A DNA stretch of 64,000 nucleotides from Gordonia rhizosphera NBRC 16068 (GCF_000298195.1 NZ_BAHC01000115.1:31493-95492), one strand, 5' to 3'. Shown: positions 26,846-36,220, counted from the stretch's first letter. The notes: generated by a model from the letters alone, not told the origin. A program made the numbers and translations.

Positions 26846-27655
26846 TCACCCCGCCACCGCATGCAGCGTCGGGCTGTCGATCTCCACCTGGGCGAGGGCG
26901 GGCAGCGAGGCGCTCAGAGACTTGGTGACCGCGCCGGCGGCGGCGATCACCGCTCGGCGGAACTCGTGCTGAGCGGCCATGAACCTGCTGGCCGGCGCCG
27001 TGATCGAGATCGCCGCGACGACCACGCCCATCTCGTCGCGGATCGGCGCGGCGACACAGTGCACCTCGGGCACCGCCTCGCCGGCGTCGACCGCACAGCC
27101 TTGGCGCAGCACCGCCTGCAGCTCGCGCGACAGCGCATCGGGGTCGGTGATCGTCGACGAGGTGAAGCGCCGCAACGGTTTGTTGGTGACATTGCGATCG
27201 ATCTCGCTGGGGTCGCGGTAGGCCAACATGGCCTTCCCGACCGCGCTGCAATGGGCGTCGAGGCGTGAGCCGATCCGGGCGCCGGACACGTTGATCACGT
27301 GATTGCCGAGCACCTTGTCGACGTACATGACCTGGTAGCGCTCCATGATCGCCAGATGCGTGGTCTCGCCGTACTGCTCGGACAGCGACTGCAGGATCGG
27401 CGCCGCACAGGTCTTCACGTCGACCGTGCCCTGCAGCGTCTGATTCAGTTCCACGATCCGCCAGCCGATGCGATAGCGGCCCCGTGAACGGCACTGCAGC
27501 AGGCCGATGTCGACCAGCGAGGACAACAGGGCGTGGGCACTCGAGCGCGGCACCCCGATCTCTGTTGCCACCTCCGACACACCCCACTCCGGACGGGCCA
27601 CCGTGAACAGATCCAGGACCGGTCCTATCTTCTGAACGGTCTGCAGTGCTGCCAT
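26846..27655 (-). CDS. IclR-family transcriptional regulator (2)
   Basis: The 269-residue protein has the winged helix WGVSEVATEIGVPRSSAHAL near residues 24-43 and the IclR ligand domain (GETTHLAIMERYQVMYVDK). The ATG at 27655 has GGAAGG upstream. It lies downstream of the phenol hydroxylase operon on the same strand but has its own 147-nt upstream region with a 7-3-7 palindrome. It differs clearly from IclR-1 in sequence. It may regulate the hydroxylase or the meta-cleavage genes. Confidence 0.87.
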   Translation of the reverse strand: MAALQTVQKIGPVLDLFTVARPEWGVSEVATEIGVPRSSAHALLSSLVDIGLLQCRSRGRYRIGWRIVELNQTLQGTVDVKTCAAPILQSLSEQYGETTHLAIMERYQVMYVDKVLGNHVINVSGARIGSRLDAHCSAVGKAMLAYRDPSEIDRNVTNKPLRRFTSSTITDPDALSRELQAVLRQGCAVDAGEAVPEVHCVAAPIRDEMGVVVAAISITAPASRFMAAQHEFRRAVIAAAGAVTKSLSASLPALAQVEIDSPTLHAVAG

Positions 27656-27733
27656 GACCAACCTTCCTTGCTCCCACGGGGCGGCGAATTGGCTGCCACT
27701 ATGTGCCCCGTTTTCGAAACTGTCCAACGATCT

Positions 27734-27750
27734 GTACCGCTGAGCGGCAC
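27734..27750. promoter_or_regulatory. 7-3-7 palindrome upstream of IclR-2
   Basis: GTACCGC-TGA-GCGGCAC differs from the perfect IclR-1 palindrome by one base in the arms. It lies 79 nt upstream of the IclR-2 start and 52 nt before the flavin reductase stop. Confidence 0.55.
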
Positions 27751-27802
27751 ACGCTGCCGGGCCTCGACGTCGTCGCGCCCGGCAGCGCGCCACATCACCG
27801 GG

Positions 27803-28333
27803 TCAAAACCCCCAGTGCTCGTCTCCTCCCTGGAGATCCAGGGCCCGGAAACTGCCCGTGTAGAAGAGCAGTGGGCGACCGTCGTCGTACCAGAGTTCCT
27901 CCACCCGACCGACATGCAGGGTGTGGTCACCGGCCAGATGCGAATCGGTGACCGTACACGACAGGTGCACAAGCGCACCGTCGAGGAGCGGCACGCCTTT
28001 GCGCCAGGTGAACCGGACGAGGTCGGGTTCACTCGTGGCGCCCGCGAAATGCAGCGACAGCGGTTCCTGATCGCCCGCGAGGATCGAGACCCCGTAGCGG
28101 CCGGTCTCGCCGATCTTGGCGTTCATCTTCGCCCGGTTCGCGATCGACACCAGCACCAGTGGTGGGTCGAGGGACACCGAGGTGAAGGCGTTCGCGGTCA
28201 TGCCGTGCACCGACGCCTCGTCCTCGCTCTCGGCTGTCGTCACGATGGTCACACCACTCGCGAACCGGCCCAGCGCTTTTCGCATCCGGAGTGGCGACGG
28301 TTCCAGATCTGTCACGTCGGTTGGCCGGGTCAT
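27803..28333 (-). CDS. Flavin reductase component of a two-component phenol monooxygenase
   Basis: The 176-residue protein is of the HpaC/flavin reductase-like FMN-binding type: RFASGVTIVTT, MTANAFTSVSLDPPLVLVSI and GDHTLHVGRVEEL are the conserved strands. It supplies reduced FAD to the oxygenase encoded just upstream. The ATG at 28333 lacks a clear ribosome site. An in-frame GTG at 28342 overlaps the oxygenase stop as GTGA and may be the true start. Confidence 0.87.
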   Translation of the reverse strand: MTRPTDVTDLEPSPLRMRKALGRFASGVTIVTTAESEDEASVHGMTANAFTSVSLDPPLVLVSIANRAKMNAKIGETGRYGVSILAGDQEPLSLHFAGATSEPDLVRFTWRKGVPLLDGALVHLSCTVTDSHLAGDHTLHVGRVEELWYDDGRPLLFYTGSFRALDLQGGDEHWGF

Positions 28334-28338
28334 CGTGC

Positions 28339-29907
28339 TCACCGTCGGTTCCGGACGATCTGCAGGTCGTCGTTGTTGATGAGGTCGGGTCGGGTCCATC
28401 CGTCGACGTTGTATTCCGACATGCACTGCTCGGCGAAGCCCTTGAGTGCAAGATCCTGACCGGTCGCCTGGTAGGCGAACAGCGTCTGGAAGCGGACGGC
28501 CTCGTGGTCGCCGCCGTAGTTGCGCTCGTACAGTTCGTGGCGTCCGCCGAACTCGGTGCCGACGGCGTCCCACAGCAGCTTGAGCAGCTGCACCCGGTCG
28601 ATGGCGGCGATCCCGTTCGATCCGCGGACGTACTGGTTGAGATAGGGCTCGATATCCGGGTTCTTCCAGTCGTCGGCGTGGGAGTTCAGGTAGATCAGGC
28701 CGCTGCCGAGAACCTGCTGGATGATCTCCTTGATCCGCGGGTAACCGACGCCCATGAAGGTCCGATAGGCGAGGCCGTAGTTGAGATTGGGCTGCACCGC
28801 GCCGTTCACCCACTCATCGGGCGACTTGGCCATCGCGTCCGAGAGACCCCAGAACACGTCGCGCCAATTGAGGATCTCACCGATCTGCATCTGCACACCG
28901 CGGAAGCCGGCTGATCCGGTCATCTCCACGCCCTTCATCACGCACCCGGCGATGAAGTCGAGTTTGACCGCGAGCCGCGCGCAGCCGTGGAACATGAAGC
29001 GGTTCAGGAAGCCCGATTTCATGACGAAACCGTTGGTCGTCTCCGCGTCGTAGGCGAACACGTTCTCCCACGGCACCAGCACCCGGTCGAACACCATGAT
29101 GGCGTCGTTCTCGTCGAACCGGCTCGACAGGGGATAGTCGAACGGGGTGCCCATCACCGCGGCGTTCATCTCATACGAGGTGCGGCACAGCAGCTTGAGA
29201 CCCGGGGAGTCCATCGGGACGGTGAAGATCAGCCCGAATTCCTTCTTGCGCAGGGGGAGTCCGTAGTGGGCGATGAAGTTCGCGTTGGTGATGGCCGATC
29301 CGGTGGCCACCACCTTGGCGCCGGAGACGATGAGGCCGGCATCGGTCTCATCGACCACGTGGACGCAGACGTCGGCGGTCTCGTCGGCCGGCTTGTCGCG
29401 GTCGATCGGCGGGTTCACGATGGCGTGGTTCAGGTACAAGACCCGCTCCTGCGACTTCTTGTACCAGTCGAGCGCGTTCTGCTTGTACTCGCCATAGAAG
29501 TCGGCGTTCGCGCCGAGCGTGCCGAGGAAGGACGCCTTGTAGTCGGGTGAACGGCCCAGCCACCCGTAGACCTCCCGCTGCCAGGCGACGATGGCGTCGC
29601 GGGCCTGGAGAAGGTCGTTGGCGCTGTGGGCGGTCTTGAAGAACGGATGGGTGAAGCCTCCGTTGCCGGTGTCGGTGGGGACGGCCAGCACCCCGGCGGC
29701 GTCGGGTTCGTGCAGCGCGTCGTACATCCGGGCCACCGACCGGGCCGAGTTCCGGAATGCCGGGTGCGTGGTGACGTCGTCGACGCGCTCGCCGCGGAAA
29801 TAGATCTCCCGGCCGTCGCGGAGCGACTCGAGGTATTCGGCGCCGGTCATGGGCCGGACGTCGTTGACGGTGCTCGTCTCCGGCGTCGTCATCGGTGCTG
29901 CGGTCAT
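28339..29907 (-). CDS. Two-component flavin-dependent phenol 3-monooxygenase, oxygenase component (HpaB/AphA-like)
   Basis: This 522-residue protein belongs to the 4-hydroxyphenylacetate 3-monooxygenase family, which ortho-hydroxylates phenols with FADH2 and O2. Family segments include [20 protein letters not shown], the middle-domain stretch [13 protein letters not shown] and [12 protein letters not shown]. Together with the reductase and the catechol dioxygenase it would convert 4-alkylphenols or similar to catechols, as in Rhodococcus AphAB. The exact substrate is inferred from context. A strong AGGAGG precedes the ATG. It is divergent from the AraC-type gene at 30080. Confidence 0.88.
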   Translation of the reverse strand: MTAAPMTTPETSTVNDVRPMTGAEYLESLRDGREIYFRGERVDDVTTHPAFRNSARSVARMYDALHEPDAAGVLAVPTDTGNGGFTHPFFKTAHSANDLLQARDAIVAWQREVYGWLGRSPDYKASFLGTLGANADFYGEYKQNALDWYKKSQERVLYLNHAIVNPPIDRDKPADETADVCVHVVDETDAGLIVSGAKVVATGSAITNANFIAHYGLPLRKKEFGLIFTVPMDSPGLKLLCRTSYEMNAAVMGTPFDYPLSSRFDENDAIMVFDRVLVPWENVFAYDAETTNGFVMKSGFLNRFMFHGCARLAVKLDFIAGCVMKGVEMTGSAGFRGVQMQIGEILNWRDVFWGLSDAMAKSPDEWVNGAVQPNLNYGLAYRTFMGVGYPRIKEIIQQVLGSGLIYLNSHADDWKNPDIEPYLNQYVRGSNGIAAIDRVQLLKLLWDAVGTEFGGRHELYERNYGGDHEAVRFQTLFAYQATGQDLALKGFAEQCMSEYNVDGWTRPDLINNDDLQIVRNRR

Positions 29908-29979
29908 CGGTTCTTCCTCCTGATGGTGGGGATTTCCGGCTCCGAACGGAGTCTTGCGAAGATGTTGTGTTGTCGCGCA

Positions 29980-30036
29980 TGGCGATTGGTCGCCACTCGC
30001 CAGGGAGGTGGATCTCGGTATATCGTGGCGGCCACG
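29980..30036. promoter_or_regulatory. Two palindromes between the hydroxylase and AraC-1
   Basis: TGGCGA-TTGG-TCGCCA (29980-29995) and CGTGGC-G-GCCACG (30024-30036) are perfect inverted repeats in the 172-bp divergent control region. They are candidate sites for AraC-1 or another regulator. Confidence 0.4.
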
Positions 30037-30040
30037 TCCC

Positions 30041-30057
30041 TGTGACGTAGAACACTA
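30041..30057 (+). promoter_or_regulatory. Conserved 17-bp element upstream of AraC-1
   Basis: TGTGACGTAGAACACTA ends 22 nt before the AraC-1 start. A 14-of-17 match lies at exactly the same distance before AraC-2. It may contain the -10 (TAGAAC) and the transcription start. Confidence 0.5.
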
Positions 30058-30079
30058 AGAGCTTGAGGTGTGGCCGACC

Positions 30080-31111
30080 ATGACCGAGAACGAACAGTCA
30101 CATGACTCTCCGCGAACCGAGCCGGAGACTGCTGCTGTTGTCGCGCTCCGGACATCCGAGCTGGATGTCGACGAGGGGCGCAGCGAATGGCGGAGCACTC
30201 TGGGGCATCTGTATGCGGAGATGGATGTGGCGTGGCCGGAGAGCCGCAGCGGACTGGACGCCGAGTGGGGTGGGCGACCACTCGGCGACCTGCACATCAG
30301 CACGATCCGCTGCGACGCACAGACCGTGGTCCGCAGTCCGGAGATGATCCGGTCCGACGCGAGCGCGGACTACCTGGTCTGCCTCGTCACCGGCGGACAT
30401 GTCGAAGTCCGCCAATCCGGACGAACCGCACAACTCGAACGTGGCTCCTTCGCCTTGCTCGATCTCGGGGCACCCTTCGTCTTTCATTCTCGTGCGACCT
30501 TCGGGCAGGTCGTCGTCCGGATACCGGGGAGCGCGATGGCGGCGCGGCTGCCGGGTGCGTACTCGCATCTCGCGACCGGCCGATCGTTCGGTCCGGCCAC
30601 CGGGGCCTCGGCCATCGTCGGCCGGCTGCTGACCGACCTGGCGGCGACCCCGGTGTCCGCTGCGGCGGCATCGTCTTTCTCGTTGTCGGCGATCGAGATG
30701 CTGTCGGCGACGATTATCGACGACGCACGGGAGGATGCCGAGGCCGAGTCGTTCCACGCCCAGGACCTCGCGCGCATCAAACGCGTGATCGGAGAGAACC
30801 TGCACGACGCGGAACTGACCCTCTCGGATGTCGCGAGCATGAGCGGTATGTCGTTGCGCAACGTGCAGAAGCTGGTCAAGACGACCGGACGTACTCCGAG
30901 CGCATGGCTGTACGAGGCCCGGGTCGAGCGTGCGAAGTCGTTGCTGCTGACCACGGACCTGTCGGTCGCGACGATCAGCGAGCAGGTGGGGTTCCGGGAC
31001 GTGTCCCATTTCGGCCGGGTGTTCCGCCGCTTGGCGGGCATCAGTCCGGGGCGGTTTCGCGCCCCGAACCACGCCCTGCCGCCGGCTATGCCGCCGAGAA
31101 CAGCAGGGTGA
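30080..31111 (+). CDS. AraC/XylS-family regulator (1)
   Basis: The 343-residue activator has an N-terminal AraC-binding-domain-like region and a C-terminal double helix-turn-helix (LSDVASMSGMSLRNVQKLVK, then VATISEQVGFRDVSHFGRVF). It is divergent from the phenol hydroxylase operon, which it probably activates in response to a phenol. It is a clear paralog of the regulator at 33837 over its whole length. Its 3' end overlaps the EthD-like gene by 26 bp (convergent). A GTG at 30068 is a less likely start. Confidence 0.88.
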   Translation: MTENEQSHDSPRTEPETAAVVALRTSELDVDEGRSEWRSTLGHLYAEMDVAWPESRSGLDAEWGGRPLGDLHISTIRCDAQTVVRSPEMIRSDASADYLVCLVTGGHVEVRQSGRTAQLERGSFALLDLGAPFVFHSRATFGQVVVRIPGSAMAARLPGAYSHLATGRSFGPATGASAIVGRLLTDLAATPVSAAAASSFSLSAIEMLSATIIDDAREDAEAESFHAQDLARIKRVIGENLHDAELTLSDVASMSGMSLRNVQKLVKTTGRTPSAWLYEARVERAKSLLLTTDLSVATISEQVGFRDVSHFGRVFRRLAGISPGRFRAPNHALPPAMPPRTAG

Positions 31112-31382
31112 TGCCGCCGGTGGCGAAATTCGCCACATCGGCCGCGGCCGCCTGTCCGGGTCCTGACGCCAACGCCTGTCCCGCCTGTTCTTTCGACTCG
31201 AATGCCAACTGCGCCAGTGCGTAGGCCGCGGGTGGATTGCCGTCGAGCGGGTCGCATTTGGCCATCGTGAACTGCTGGACGTCCGGGATCGCGTCCACCA
31301 GTGGGCGGTGCTTGGCCGCGTAGTAGTCGTCAAAAGCCTCCGGATCGGACGGCTGGTTGTAGACGATGGTGACCAGGTACAT
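31086..31382 (-). CDS. EthD-family small protein
   Basis: The 98-residue ferredoxin-like-fold protein begins MYLVTIVYNQPSDPEAFDDY and contains YYAAKHRPLVDAIP, the signature of EthD proteins found with P450 systems for ethers. The role of EthD is unsettled; it is needed for growth on ETBE in Rhodococcus but has no agreed reaction. Here it is the third gene after the P450 and its reductase, 41 nt after the reductase stop, with AGGAGAAG before the ATG. Confidence 0.82.
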   Translation of the reverse strand: MYLVTIVYNQPSDPEAFDDYYAAKHRPLVDAIPDVQQFTMAKCDPLDGNPPAAYALAQLAFESKEQAGQALASGPGQAAAADVANFATGGITLLFSAA

Positions 31383-31423
31383 GGTGTGCTTCTCCTGTTT
31401 CGGGGGTCTCGGGTAGCTCGGTC

Positions 31424-32482
31424 TCAGAGGGGTTTCGCGGCGACGGTGAATTCCTCGCGGAAGATCTTCCGTGGCGCCATACGGCGGCGTTTGAGGGATT
31501 TGACCGCTGCCTCGACCATCGCCGGCGGACCGCACAGGTAAGCGCTCATTCCCTTGCACGAGGTGAAGTCGGCGACGACGACGTCGGTCACCATGCCGGT
31601 CGCACCCTCCCATGCTTCTTCGCTCAGTGCCGGTCGGTAGTGGAAGTTGTTGTGCTGCTGGGATAATTCGGTGAAGTACTCCACGTCGTACAGGTCTTCC
31701 TGCCGTCGTCCGCCGTGATACAGGAACAGTTCCGGCACGAGAGCGTGCTCGAGGGCGTGACGCACGATCGACTTCAACGGAGCAAGCCCCGTGCCACCGC
31801 CGATCAGTATCGCCGGTTCGGTCTGCTCGTGGACGAGGTTGAACTGCCCCAGCGGTCCGCGCAGGGAGATGGCATCCCCGACCTTCAGCGACGAGAAGAT
31901 CCATCCGTCGGTGGCCAGGCCGCCCGGGGTCAGTTTGACGTGGAACTCCAGTTGGCGGGCGTCGCAGGGTGGACTGGCCATCGAGTACTGGCGGCCCACA
32001 GTCGTTCCGGGAATGAGCAATTCGCAGTACTGGCCGGCGTTGAAGGTCAGATCGTCGTCGAGTTCGACGACGAGGCGCCGGGTGTTAGCGGCGATGTCCG
32101 CCAGTTCGGTCACCGTTGCGGTGTAGTCCCGCAACGGGTGATGCGGGACACCGTCGTCGACGACGCCGAGGGTCTCCACGATCAGATCCGATCTCGGGGT
32201 CGCCATGCAGCCCAACGCCAGTCCGTCGGCGCGCTCGGCGGTGGTCAGCGTGTACTCGGGGGATGCCCCGTGGTCGACCTCCCCGCGCAGCACCTTGAGC
32301 TTGCAGGTTCCGCAGGTGCCCTGCGTGCAGGAGTGCGGCATCCATGCGTTCGCGCGAAGTGCGGCGTCGAGGATCGACTGGCCTTCTGCGACATGCAGCT
32401 TCGTGTCCGTGCCGATCGTGACCCGGTGTGTGTCGGGCATGATGTCCTCACCGAGATTGTCCGATGTGATCGCGACCGTCAC
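31424..32482 (-). CDS. 2Fe-2S/FAD/NADH reductase of the P450 system (GcoB-like)
   Basis: This single polypeptide passes electrons from NADH to the P450. It has an N-terminal plant-type 2Fe-2S domain with CTQGTCGTC (C-x4-C-x2-C) and a fourth cysteine in ALGCMATP. The FAD domain carries GRQYSMASPP, and the NADH domain carries IGGGTGLAPLKSIV. This one-protein layout is the one described for guaiacol O-demethylase GcoB. The long form (352 residues) starts with GTG at 32482, four nt after the P450 stop region. A Met at 32440 gives 338 residues, closer to GcoB, and may be the real start. Confidence 0.88.
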   Translation of the reverse strand: MTVAITSDNLGEDIMPDTHRVTIGTDTKLHVAEGQSILDAALRANAWMPHSCTQGTCGTCKLKVLRGEVDHGASPEYTLTTAERADGLALGCMATPRSDLIVETLGVVDDGVPHHPLRDYTATVTELADIAANTRRLVVELDDDLTFNAGQYCELLIPGTTVGRQYSMASPPCDARQLEFHVKLTPGGLATDGWIFSSLKVGDAISLRGPLGQFNLVHEQTEPAILIGGGTGLAPLKSIVRHALEHALVPELFLYHGGRRQEDLYDVEYFTELSQQHNNFHYRPALSEEAWEGATGMVTDVVVADFTSCKGMSAYLCGPPAMVEAAVKSLKRRRMAPRKIFREEFTVAAKPL

Positions 32483-32483
32483 C

Positions 32484-33710
32484 TCACACCTCCCAGGTGA
32501 CGTTGAGCGCCTTGGGTCCCCGGAACCCCCAGCCCCAGAAGTTCACCTCGTGGGCCGGGTCCAGTTCGATGTTCGGGATCGTCTCGAACAGTTCCTCCAG
32601 CGCGATCCGGACCACCGCGCTCGCGAAATATGTTCCGGCGCAAGCGTGGACACCGCCACCGAAGGTCAGATTGGGGATGACCGGACGATCCAGATCGTAG
32701 GTGGTCGGTGCGTCGTAGGCGTTCTCGTCGTTGTTGGCCGATCCGTAGGAGAGCATCACCAGCGAACCTTCTCCCAGGGTGACCCCGCCGACGGTGACCT
32801 CACTGGTGGCCACCTTGACCGCGGCCGACCAGATCGGCGCCACCCATCGCATACCCTCGCCGACCGCCCGTGGAATGAGTGTCGGATCATCGATCACACG
32901 CTCGAGTTGCTCAGGGCGGCTGAACAACCCGGCCAGCGTCGTGCCCATGGCGTGCCCGGGCTCCTGCATCGCACCCAACAGGAACACATACAGATTGGGG
33001 TAGATCACGTCACGGCTGCGGGTCTGTCCTTCGGGCATGCCGTCGTGCAACCAGTGGGAGATCGCGGTGTGGTCGGGGTGGGTGATCCAGTGGTCGATCT
33101 TGGGGTCGACATGCGCGATGATCTCCGCCTTTGCCTCGTCACCGGGGATGAATCCGTCCGGGTTGGCGAACTCGCCGTCGGGGGTCATGTCCGCATTGGT
33201 GAACGAGACGCTGAGCTTGTGGAACCACTCGCGGAGCTTGTCGGTGCTCACGTCGTCGAGCCCGAGGAGGTCGCCGAGGGCGCGGACACTGACCGGTTCG
33301 AAGTACTCGGCGACGATGTCGGCGGCTCCGTTGTCCTCGATCGCGGCGAGCCGTTCGCGGGCGAACGGGCGCACCAGAGGATCAATGTACTTGTCGACCG
33401 CCGACGGCTGCAGATGCGGCTCGACCATCCCGCGCAGCTCGGTGTGCTCGGGTCCATTGGTGTTCAGGATCGCGCCGTGCCCGAAGGTGCGGCCACCAGC
33501 GGGGGAGATGACGGCCGGCCAATGGGCCGAGTCCTTCGCGATCTCCAAGCAGAGATCCCGGGTGGACACGATGTGTAAGCCGAGCTGCGGGACGAAGGCA
33601 ACCGGTGCCTCCCTGCGTAGCCGCTCGTAGAAGGGATGAGGGTCGGCTTCGAGCTCCTCCATCGTGACGTCTGCGATCCAGCTGGGCGTGAGCGGTTGCG
33701 TGGTGGTCAC
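32484..33710 (-). CDS. Cytochrome P450 of the CYP255A (GcoA/AgcA) type: aryl O-demethylase
   Basis: The 408-residue P450 has heme-ligand C357 in [10 protein letters not shown], the ExxR motif in EGMRW, and an I-helix [15 protein letters not shown] in place of the usual AGxxT. N-terminal [10 protein letters not shown] and C-terminal [17 protein letters not shown] agree closely with Amycolatopsis GcoA as I remember it, including the active-site phenylalanine of RTFGH. GcoA converts guaiacol to catechol plus formaldehyde; relatives (AgcA) take 4-alkylguaiacols. Which substrate applies here is not decided. Start GTG at 33710 has GGAGGT upstream. Confidence 0.88.
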   Translation of the reverse strand: MTTTQPLTPSWIADVTMEELEADPHPFYERLRREAPVAFVPQLGLHIVSTRDLCLEIAKDSAHWPAVISPAGGRTFGHGAILNTNGPEHTELRGMVEPHLQPSAVDKYIDPLVRPFARERLAAIEDNGAADIVAEYFEPVSVRALGDLLGLDDVSTDKLREWFHKLSVSFTNADMTPDGEFANPDGFIPGDEAKAEIIAHVDPKIDHWITHPDHTAISHWLHDGMPEGQTRSRDVIYPNLYVFLLGAMQEPGHAMGTTLAGLFSRPEQLERVIDDPTLIPRAVGEGMRWVAPIWSAAVKVATSEVTVGGVTLGEGSLVMLSYGSANNDENAYDAPTTYDLDRPVIPNLTFGGGVHACAGTYFASAVVRIALEELFETIPNIELDPAHEVNFWGWGFRGPKALNVTWEV

Positions 33711-33797
33711 CGTGATACCTCCGTCGTGATATCCGAAACAGTCGGCGTGTGGGACGGGGACCGTTCGAAGATGCCGTCGCCGTGTGTGGCGATCCCG

Positions 33798-33814
33798 TGT
33801 GATCTGGAACACTA
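33798..33814 (+). promoter_or_regulatory. Conserved 17-bp element upstream of AraC-2
   Basis: TGTGATCTGGAACACTA ends 22 nt before the AraC-2 start, like the element before AraC-1. It is preceded by TGGCGATCCCG. Confidence 0.5.
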
Positions 33815-33836
33815 TGGGCGGAGACGAGGTGATTGA

Positions 33837-34883
33837 ATGACCGAGAGTGCACCGATGGTTGACCCCGAGTGCACCGCGCGCAGCAACGGTGCGGTAGCGC
33901 TGAGCACGCGTGACCTGACGTCGGCGGAGGGCCGCGCGCTGTGGGCGGAGACGTTGGACTCGACGTATTGCGAGATGGCCGTCGACTGGCCGGCGACCCA
34001 GTCGTCGTTCGGCGCCGACATCATCGCGCGGCCGGTGGGGGACCTCTCGCTGAGCATGGTGCGGGCCGACCCGCATGCGGTGGTCCGTACCGCGGCGATG
34101 ATCGAGTCCGACCCCGGCGACGATTACCTGCTGTGTCTCATCACCAAGGGGTCGGCGACGATCTCGCAGGGAACCCATGAGGCCGTGCTGTGCGACGGCG
34201 CGTTCGGGTTCGTCGACTCGTCGCGCCCGTTCATCGTCAACGGGGTCACGCCCTTCGAACAGATCGTGCTGCGCACACCGCGCGCGCTCGTCTCCTCCCG
34301 AATCGGGCAGACGGTGCTCCAGGACGCAGTCGGACAATCTATCTCGGGTGGCTCCGGTGTGGGACGCGTGGCGTCGAATCTGCTGGTGGATCTCGCCACC
34401 CACGACGACTTCTGCGCCGGCTCACTGTTCGCGGTGTCGTCCGCGGTGCTCGACGTGGTGTCCGCGGCGGTCAATCACCAGGTCGACGCCATCTCGCTTA
34501 CCGACCGTGCGCACGCCGACGATCTGCGCACCGTGCAGCAGGTGATGCTGCGTGACATCGGTGAACCCGACCGCAGGATCGCCGATGTCGGGGCCGAGCT
34601 CGGGATGTCGGTGCGCTACATCCACAAGCTGTTCAGCGCCGCCGGAACCACGCCGCGGGCGTGGCTCTACGCACGGCGCTTCGATCGGGCCCGGAATTTG
34701 CTACTGCACTCCGATCTCGGTGTTGTCGAGATCGGAGTGCAGTTGGGTTTTCGGGACGCCTCGCACTTCAGCCGGGCTTTCAGCCGGCATTGCGGGTCCA
34801 GCCCCAGCCGGTTTCGGGTCGAGAACCGGCCGGGCGGCAGTCCTGTGCGAGGTCAGAGGTCAGCGGCCGCCGAACAGGCGTGA
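33837..34883 (+). CDS. AraC/XylS-family regulator (2)
   Basis: The 348-residue paralog of the regulator at 30080 has a C-terminal double HTH ([20 protein letters not shown] and [20 protein letters not shown]). It is divergent from the P450 operon, 126 nt away. It is therefore the likely activator of the O-demethylase genes in response to methoxyphenols, similar in position to AraC-type regulators of other eth/gco-like operons. Its end overlaps the Cys-rich small gene on the other strand by 24 bp. Confidence 0.88.
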   Translation: MTESAPMVDPECTARSNGAVALSTRDLTSAEGRALWAETLDSTYCEMAVDWPATQSSFGADIIARPVGDLSLSMVRADPHAVVRTAAMIESDPGDDYLLCLITKGSATISQGTHEAVLCDGAFGFVDSSRPFIVNGVTPFEQIVLRTPRALVSSRIGQTVLQDAVGQSISGGSGVGRVASNLLVDLATHDDFCAGSLFAVSSAVLDVVSAAVNHQVDAISLTDRAHADDLRTVQQVMLRDIGEPDRRIADVGAELGMSVRYIHKLFSAAGTTPRAWLYARRFDRARNLLLHSDLGVVEIGVQLGFRDASHFSRAFSRHCGSSPSRFRVENRPGGSPVRGQRSAAAEQA

Positions 34884-35018
34884 CAGGAAGCCCGGCTCAC
34901 CTTGATGGCCGGCGCACCGCTGCGACTTGGGCACCCCGCGCATCACCTGGTCGACGTGCTGGCCGCAGCCGCGCCAGGTGGTCTTTCCGCACTTACGACA
35001 GGTGGCTTGCTGACACAT
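34860..35018 (-). CDS. Small Cys-rich (probable zinc-binding) protein, 52 aa
   Basis: This short protein has C2, C7, C10, C18, H21, C35 and H38, enough for one or two metal sites: CRKCGK is a zinc knuckle and GCGQHVDQV follows. It resembles a small conserved actinobacterial protein of unknown role. The ribosome site GGAGGAG before the ATG is strong. A palindrome of the CsoR type lies 138 nt upstream, hinting at metal- or sulfur-responsive control. Confidence 0.72.
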   Translation of the reverse strand: MCQQATCRKCGKTTWRGCGQHVDQVMRGVPKSQRCAGHQGEPGFLSRLFGGR

Positions 35019-35155
35019 GGTTACTCCTCCTGGCCATGTCGATCGGGCAAAGACGCGGTGTCCATGTCCGGATCGGCTACGGCGTTCATCAAACATTGGG
35101 TCGAGCGGCACGTGGCGACAAGAGCATCTCCACCTGCTTGCGCCCACCACACTAC

Positions 35156-35171
35156 ATACCCCAGGGGGTAT
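35156..35171. promoter_or_regulatory. CsoR-family-type operator palindrome
   Basis: ATACCCC-AG-GGGGTAT is a perfect 16-bp palindrome of the G-tract form used by copper-, nickel- or persulfide-sensing CsoR-family repressors. It stands in the 358-bp non-coding stretch 35019-35376, upstream of the Cys-rich small gene. I see nothing else definite in that stretch. Confidence 0.55.
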
Positions 35172-35376
35172 TTGCCAAGGGGTCAAAATGTTGCTTGGAC
35201 CACAATGACTCGGTTAGGCCAATAGTCAGACGTCGACGTCGCCGTAACCCCGGCTTCGCTCCCACCATTCCGCCGTGCGACCTTCGGCGAGACCTTTCGC
35301 GCTTCGTCCATCCACGGCGCTACATCCTGGCTTGGGAGAAGCAGTAGACATACGTAGAGGGAACTGGAGTACATTC

Positions 35377-36021
35377 CTAGTCTGGGTCGGGTGTTTCCGG
35401 TGGGTCGGGATACAGTGTCGCGCAGATGATGTCGGTGAGGGTTCGGGCGATGTCATCCTCGTCCGGCGGTCGCGGAGTGGAAAAGCTCTGGTAGATGTAT
35501 CGCTCGGTGAGCCAGGTCAGGGCCGACGCCGTCTCGCGCGGATGCACCGCGCGGACCGTGCCGGCGTCGACGCCGCGTTTGATCACCGTCGCCAAATTCT
35601 CGATCCCGATGTCGAACAATTGTCGATAGCGTGTGCCGACACCCTCGTCGTAGGCGGCCATCTCGACGATGGCGGCGATCAAGACCCGGTGCCGCCGATG
35701 CGCCGCGACCATTCCCGACATGGCGGCGAACACCTTGTCGCGGTCATAGCGGTCGGCGACCTCCCACCACGACCGGGCCGGATCGGCGAGTTCGGCGAAG
35801 ATCTTCTCGCCAAGGCGTCGAAGCAGGTCGCCCTTGTCTTCGAAGTAGACATAGAACGTCGGGCGGGAGATGCCGGCCTCGACCGCGAGTCGCTCCACGC
35901 TCACCTCGGTGAATGACTCGCCGGCAGCCATCAGTCGGCCCGTCGCGGCGAGGAGCGACGCCTCGATCGCGGCGCGTCGCTCGGCGCGCGAAGCCTGCTG
36001 TTTGCGCGTGATGGTTGCCAT
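35377..36021 (-). CDS. TetR-family transcriptional regulator
   Basis: The 214-residue regulator has the HTH SVERLAVEAGISRPTFYVYF followed by EDKGDLLRRL. Its ligand domain resembles regulators of lipid genes. It is divergent from the acyl-CoA ligase gene at 36221, whose 199-bp upstream region contains GTCTAGAC, a plausible operator. GGAGGACG precedes the ATG at 36021. Confidence 0.87.
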   Translation of the reverse strand: MATITRKQQASRAERRAAIEASLLAATGRLMAAGESFTEVSVERLAVEAGISRPTFYVYFEDKGDLLRRLGEKIFAELADPARSWWEVADRYDRDKVFAAMSGMVAAHRRHRVLIAAIVEMAAYDEGVGTRYRQLFDIGIENLATVIKRGVDAGTVRAVHPRETASALTWLTERYIYQSFSTPRPPDEDDIARTLTDIICATLYPDPPETPDPD

Positions 36022-36100
36022 CGCGTCCTCCTTCCCGAATCTCTCCGGCCAGGATCGCAGTCTATTCCGAGCGCCGCGGTGCTATTGACTTTAACAGTGT

Positions 36101-36108
36101 GTCTAGAC
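36101..36108. promoter_or_regulatory. Candidate TetR operator core
   Basis: GTCTAGAC is an 8-bp palindrome within TGTGTCTAGACGTATCAT. It is preceded by a TTGACT hexamer at 36086 in the divergent TetR/ligase control region. Confidence 0.3.
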
Positions 36109-36220
36109 GTATCATCAAGGAGTCGCGTACCCCGATCCACCGTGCCTCGGCAATCAATCGACGCGACCGCAATTCCATCTCTCGCACAATCGAATTCGCC
36201 GTTTCACTCAGGAGGCAGAT

